Positions 6,441-8,142 of a stretch of 8,142 nucleotides of DNA are shown piece after piece. The notes under the pieces were generated by a model, which saw only the letters and a program-made list of their open reading frames with translations, was not told the DNA's origin and made no database searches. A program made the position numbers and the translations under genes. The DNA is taken from contig JAITNT010000263.1 of assembly GCA_031290295.1 (NCBI GenBank), positions 1 to 8,142 on the forward strand. Direction: 5' to 3'. Source of the DNA: Clostridiales bacterium. Lineage in GTDB: Bacteria; Bacillota; Clostridia; Christensenellales; DUVY01. Every line of letters begins with the position of its first letter. Positions within the stretch are counted from its first letter, which is position 1.

Positions 6441-7767
6441 ATGCCGGAATCGCGCCGGTAAAGTGTGCATACAGCGGCGTAACGTCGGCGTTTTCGCCGT
6501 GCATTTTTCTAAACAGCGACAGCCCGATCGCCTTGGGTCTCGGGCCGTCCGACAGCCCCGGACTTGTAAACAAGCCGAAGCCGATTTCTATAGTGTGCGG
6601 GTCGCCCGTAGCCTGCGACGCCCTTTCCCAGTCAAACATACGGAAAATAATCAGCACCTCCACAAACGGCAAAAACGTCTGAATATTGTCTACGTCTTTG
6701 GCGATATATCCGCCCTGAAGCGCCTCGTATTGCTCGCGCGTTTTCGACTGATTCTCCGTCGTGGTGTAGCCGTACTCGGTGAAAAATACCTTTTTACCCT
6801 CGTCGCCGTGCTCGATAACTATATCGTAAACGGCCTGATTAAGAATAGTAAAGGTAGAGTACTCGCCGCTGTTGCCGCCGAAATTATACGGGTGCCAGTT
6901 AAGGACGTCAAAATAATCGTCGGTTTTTACCGAGCTGTACGCGCCCGTAGTGGGATAGACGCCGGACTCTATATTCTGATAAATCCTCGTCAAATACGCC
7001 TTTATACCGTTGGCCATGTCGCTTGAAAATACAAGACCCGGCATTACCGAAACGGCGGCGGGATTGCCGCGCTTTATGCCGCGCGTAGCGTAAAACATTA
7101 AGTCAGCGCCGATTTGAGCTTTTTCCGCCAAGGTGTACCTGAACGCGGCGTTGGCGCCGCCCGCGTTATAATATCCACTCTTGTGACAGTACGCGTCCGC
7201 GTTTATTTCGTTGCCGCATTCCCAGTACTTGATTTCCGGGAATTCCTTAGCGAGCAAATAATATGTTTGCTCGATAATTTCCAAAAAAGCCTCGTAGTAT
7301 TGAGAACCCGGCTCGGGAAAAGCGCCCATGGTGTTGCCCTCTACCGGGAAGCCCGCCGGAAATCTGTAATAATGGCTCATCGCGATAATGTTCGTAACGT
7401 TATTTTGCGCGAGCAAGCCCGTGTATCCGTGATAAGCGGCGACCTTGGCGGCGTTCAGCGAAACTACGCCCGAGGAATTAAGCTCTACAAAATCCCCGCC
7501 CGTATGCATCCACATTCTGAACGATTGCATTCCGAGCGCTCCCGCAAGACCCGTCGTAAGCTCGGGAGTTTGATTATCGTCTACCGTGCCTCCGAACGCT
7601 TCGCCCACGCCGTAAAAATATTTATCACGCTCTATCGTGTAACCCGGACCCTTTGCAGGATTGTCGGGAACGATCGGCGTGCCGCCGTCCGGACCGCACC
7701 CGCCAAAAGCCGTAAGCCCGAGCGTAAGCGCTAGCAGCGCCGTTATTATGGATTTCTTGTTCTTCAT
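6439..7767 (-). CDS. Lipoprotein glycoside hydrolase, clan GH-A-like
   Basis: I place the start at ATG 7767, giving 442 residues. It has AGGGGAAG 8 nt upstream and begins directly with a lipoprotein signal peptide (MKNKKS to AFGGC, lipid Cys24). The frame stays open further upstream to 7887, but that part overlaps the preceding gene. After a Gly/Pro linker, residues 43-430 look like a (beta/alpha)8 hydrolase. Visible elements: GEAFGG (55-60); FRMWMHTGGDF (83-93); WECGNEIN with probable acid/base Glu187 after Asn186; LNWHPYNF with His292; VFFTEYGY with probable nucleophile Glu331; and FRMFDWER (375-382) near the barrel end. The Asn-Glu on strand 4 and Glu on strand 7 are the clan GH-A arrangement of retaining glycosidases. 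The family is not certain (GH39, GH5 or GH51-like are candidates), nor is the substrate. Cys184 and Cys194 are the only mature cysteines besides the lipid Cys, and may form a disulfide beside the acid/base. It sits 20 nt after the upstream gene and 9 nt before the SGNH hydrolase. Confidence 0.82.
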   Translation of the reverse strand: MKNKKSIITALLALTLGLTAFGGCGPDGGTPIVPDNPAKGPGYTIERDKYFYGVGEAFGGTVDDNQTPELTTGLAGALGMQSFRMWMHTGGDFVELNSSGVVSLNAAKVAAYHGYTGLLAQNNVTNIIAMSHYYRFPAGFPVEGNTMGAFPEPGSQYYEAFLEIIEQTYYLLAKEFPEIKYWECGNEINADAYCHKSGYYNAGGANAAFRYTLAEKAQIGADLMFYATRGIKRGNPAAVSVMPGLVFSSDMANGIKAYLTRIYQNIESGVYPTTGAYSSVKTDDYFDVLNWHPYNFGGNSGEYSTFTILNQAVYDIVIEHGDEGKKVFFTEYGYTTTENQSKTREQYEALQGGYIAKDVDNIQTFLPFVEVLIIFRMFDWERASQATGDPHTIEIGFGLFTSPGLSDGPRPKAIGLSLFRKMHGENADVTPLYAHFTGAIPA

Positions 7768-7775
7768 CGTATTTT

Positions 7776-7783
7776 CTTCCCCT
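7776..7783 (-). promoter_or_regulatory. Ribosome binding site deciding the glycoside hydrolase start
   Basis: AGGGGAAG sits 8 nt before ATG 7767 and just after the TAA of the upstream gene. It supports the internal ATG with a lipoprotein signal peptide over the longer in-frame extension reaching 7887. Confidence 0.65.
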
Positions 7784-7787
7784 ACCC

Positions 7788-8142
7788 TTATAGTGACGGC
7801 GAGCGTTTTTTCTTCAGCAATACCGCCGCAATAATCGCGGACAACGCCGCGGGTATAGCCGCAGCCGTTCCCGCTATGCTTCCGCAACCGCCGCCGTCGC
7901 CCGGCGGAACAACCGTCTCGGGCGCCGTCAAAGCGGGCTTGTTGGTGCCGTCGTAGTTTTCGGTAACGATGTCGATATTATATTCGAGGCTCAAAATGCG
8001 CACGTTGTCTATAGTCATGTTGCCGCCGTCGCCCGTTCCGAATAACACCGAGCCGGAGCTGCGGGCAGAGGTCAGGAAGGACACTGCGGCCACGGGCGCG
8101 GCGAACGCCGCGATAGGCTCGTCGGCGGCTTTGATATACTGC
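7788..8142 (-). CDS. C-terminal end of a membrane-anchored surface protein (5' end beyond window)
   Basis: The frame is open to the right edge and ends at TAA (7788-7790), leaving the last 117 residues. A GTG at 8093 could be read as a start, but the frame continues upstream with protein-like sequence (QYIKAADEPIAAFAAP), so this is a truncated larger gene. Fragment residues 1-52 look like the end of a CBM-like jelly-roll: FLTSARSSGSVLFGTGDGG followed by MTIDNVRILSLE, where a TIDNVRI-type strand closes the domain. A Pro/Gly linker follows (about 64-84), then a tail: Gly-Gly-Gly-Cys-Gly-Ser (83-88), a small hydrophobic segment (89-109) and LLKKKRSPSL. This is the layout of a C-terminal membrane anchor or sorting tail; no LPXTG motif is present. 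Inferred role: cell-surface protein with a carbohydrate-binding-like module. Enzyme domains, if any, lie outside the window. Confidence 0.75.
   Translation of the reverse strand, partial: QYIKAADEPIAAFAAPVAAVSFLTSARSSGSVLFGTGDGGNMTIDNVRILSLEYNIDIVTENYDGTNKPALTAPETVVPPGDGGGCGSIAGTAAAIPAALSAIIAAVLLKKKRSPSL

Noticed and set aside
5224..7734. Long plus-strand frames at 5224-5919, 5291-5509, 6157-7026, 6251-6682 and 7114-7734
   Set aside because: They are antisense to the two enzyme genes, whose catalytic motifs are intact. The predicted proteins are basic and low in recognisable structure.
7788..7860. Sortase LPXTG anchor or cellulosome dockerin at the end of the right-edge protein
   Set aside because: No LPXTG motif and no paired calcium-binding dockerin repeats are present; the tail has only a hydrophobic helix and basic residues after the Cys motif.
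7768..7887. N-terminal extension of the glycoside hydrolase to 7887 (482 residues)
   Set aside because: It would overlap the upstream gene by 100 bases and bury the lipoprotein signal peptide 40 residues in. ATG 7767 has its own ribosome binding site.
8091..8093. GTG at 8093 as the start of a 101-residue protein
   Set aside because: The frame stays open to the window edge and the residues encoded look like the end of a larger beta-sandwich module. No ribosome binding site precedes it.

Overview
All genes in this window lie on the minus strand, so transcription runs from the right edge to the left. In transcription order there are four: (1) the 3' end of a surface-protein gene cut by the right edge (7788-8142); (2) a lipoprotein that looks like a clan GH-A glycoside hydrolase (6439-7767); (3) a lipoprotein SGNH/GDSL hydrolase, likely an esterase (4999-6429); (4) a very large multidomain surface lipoprotein (1-4928) built of bacterial Ig-like (BIG2) repeats and beta-sandwich modules, whose 3' end lies beyond the left edge. 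Genes 1-2 and 2-3 are 20 and 9 nt apart. Genes 3 and 4 are separated by 70 nt holding a hairpin and a strong ribosome binding site. There is no gene-free stretch over 300 bases, and I saw no RNA genes, transposons or CRISPR array.

The organism is probably an uncultured anaerobic Firmicute (Clostridia, perhaps a gut or rumen lineage such as Christensenellales). This is an inference from the short Lys-rich lipoprotein signal peptides, the AGGAG/AGGGG ribosome binding sites, the abundance of BIG2 domains, and the C-terminal Gly-Gly-Gly-Cys-Gly-Ser plus hydrophobic segment plus Lys/Arg tail of gene 1. No taxonomic marker gene is present.

Functionally the locus looks like a cell-surface carbohydrate-processing set: a glycosidase and an acyl/acetyl esterase, both lipid-anchored, beside two surface proteins carrying CBM-like beta-sandwich modules. 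The substrate cannot be read from the sequence.

The most striking structure is inside gene 4. After an N-terminal section (two Ig-like domains, a beta-sandwich, one Ig-like domain) the protein enters a super-repeat of about 538 residues (about 1.61 kb of DNA). Each unit has three Ig-like domains followed by a pair of beta-sandwich domains of about 285 residues. Two complete units are present and a third begins at the left edge, already lacking its middle Ig domain. Parts of the Ig-domain DNA are almost identical between units, while the beta-sandwich pairs have diverged to roughly half identity by eye. This suggests a conserved stalk presenting diversified binding modules.
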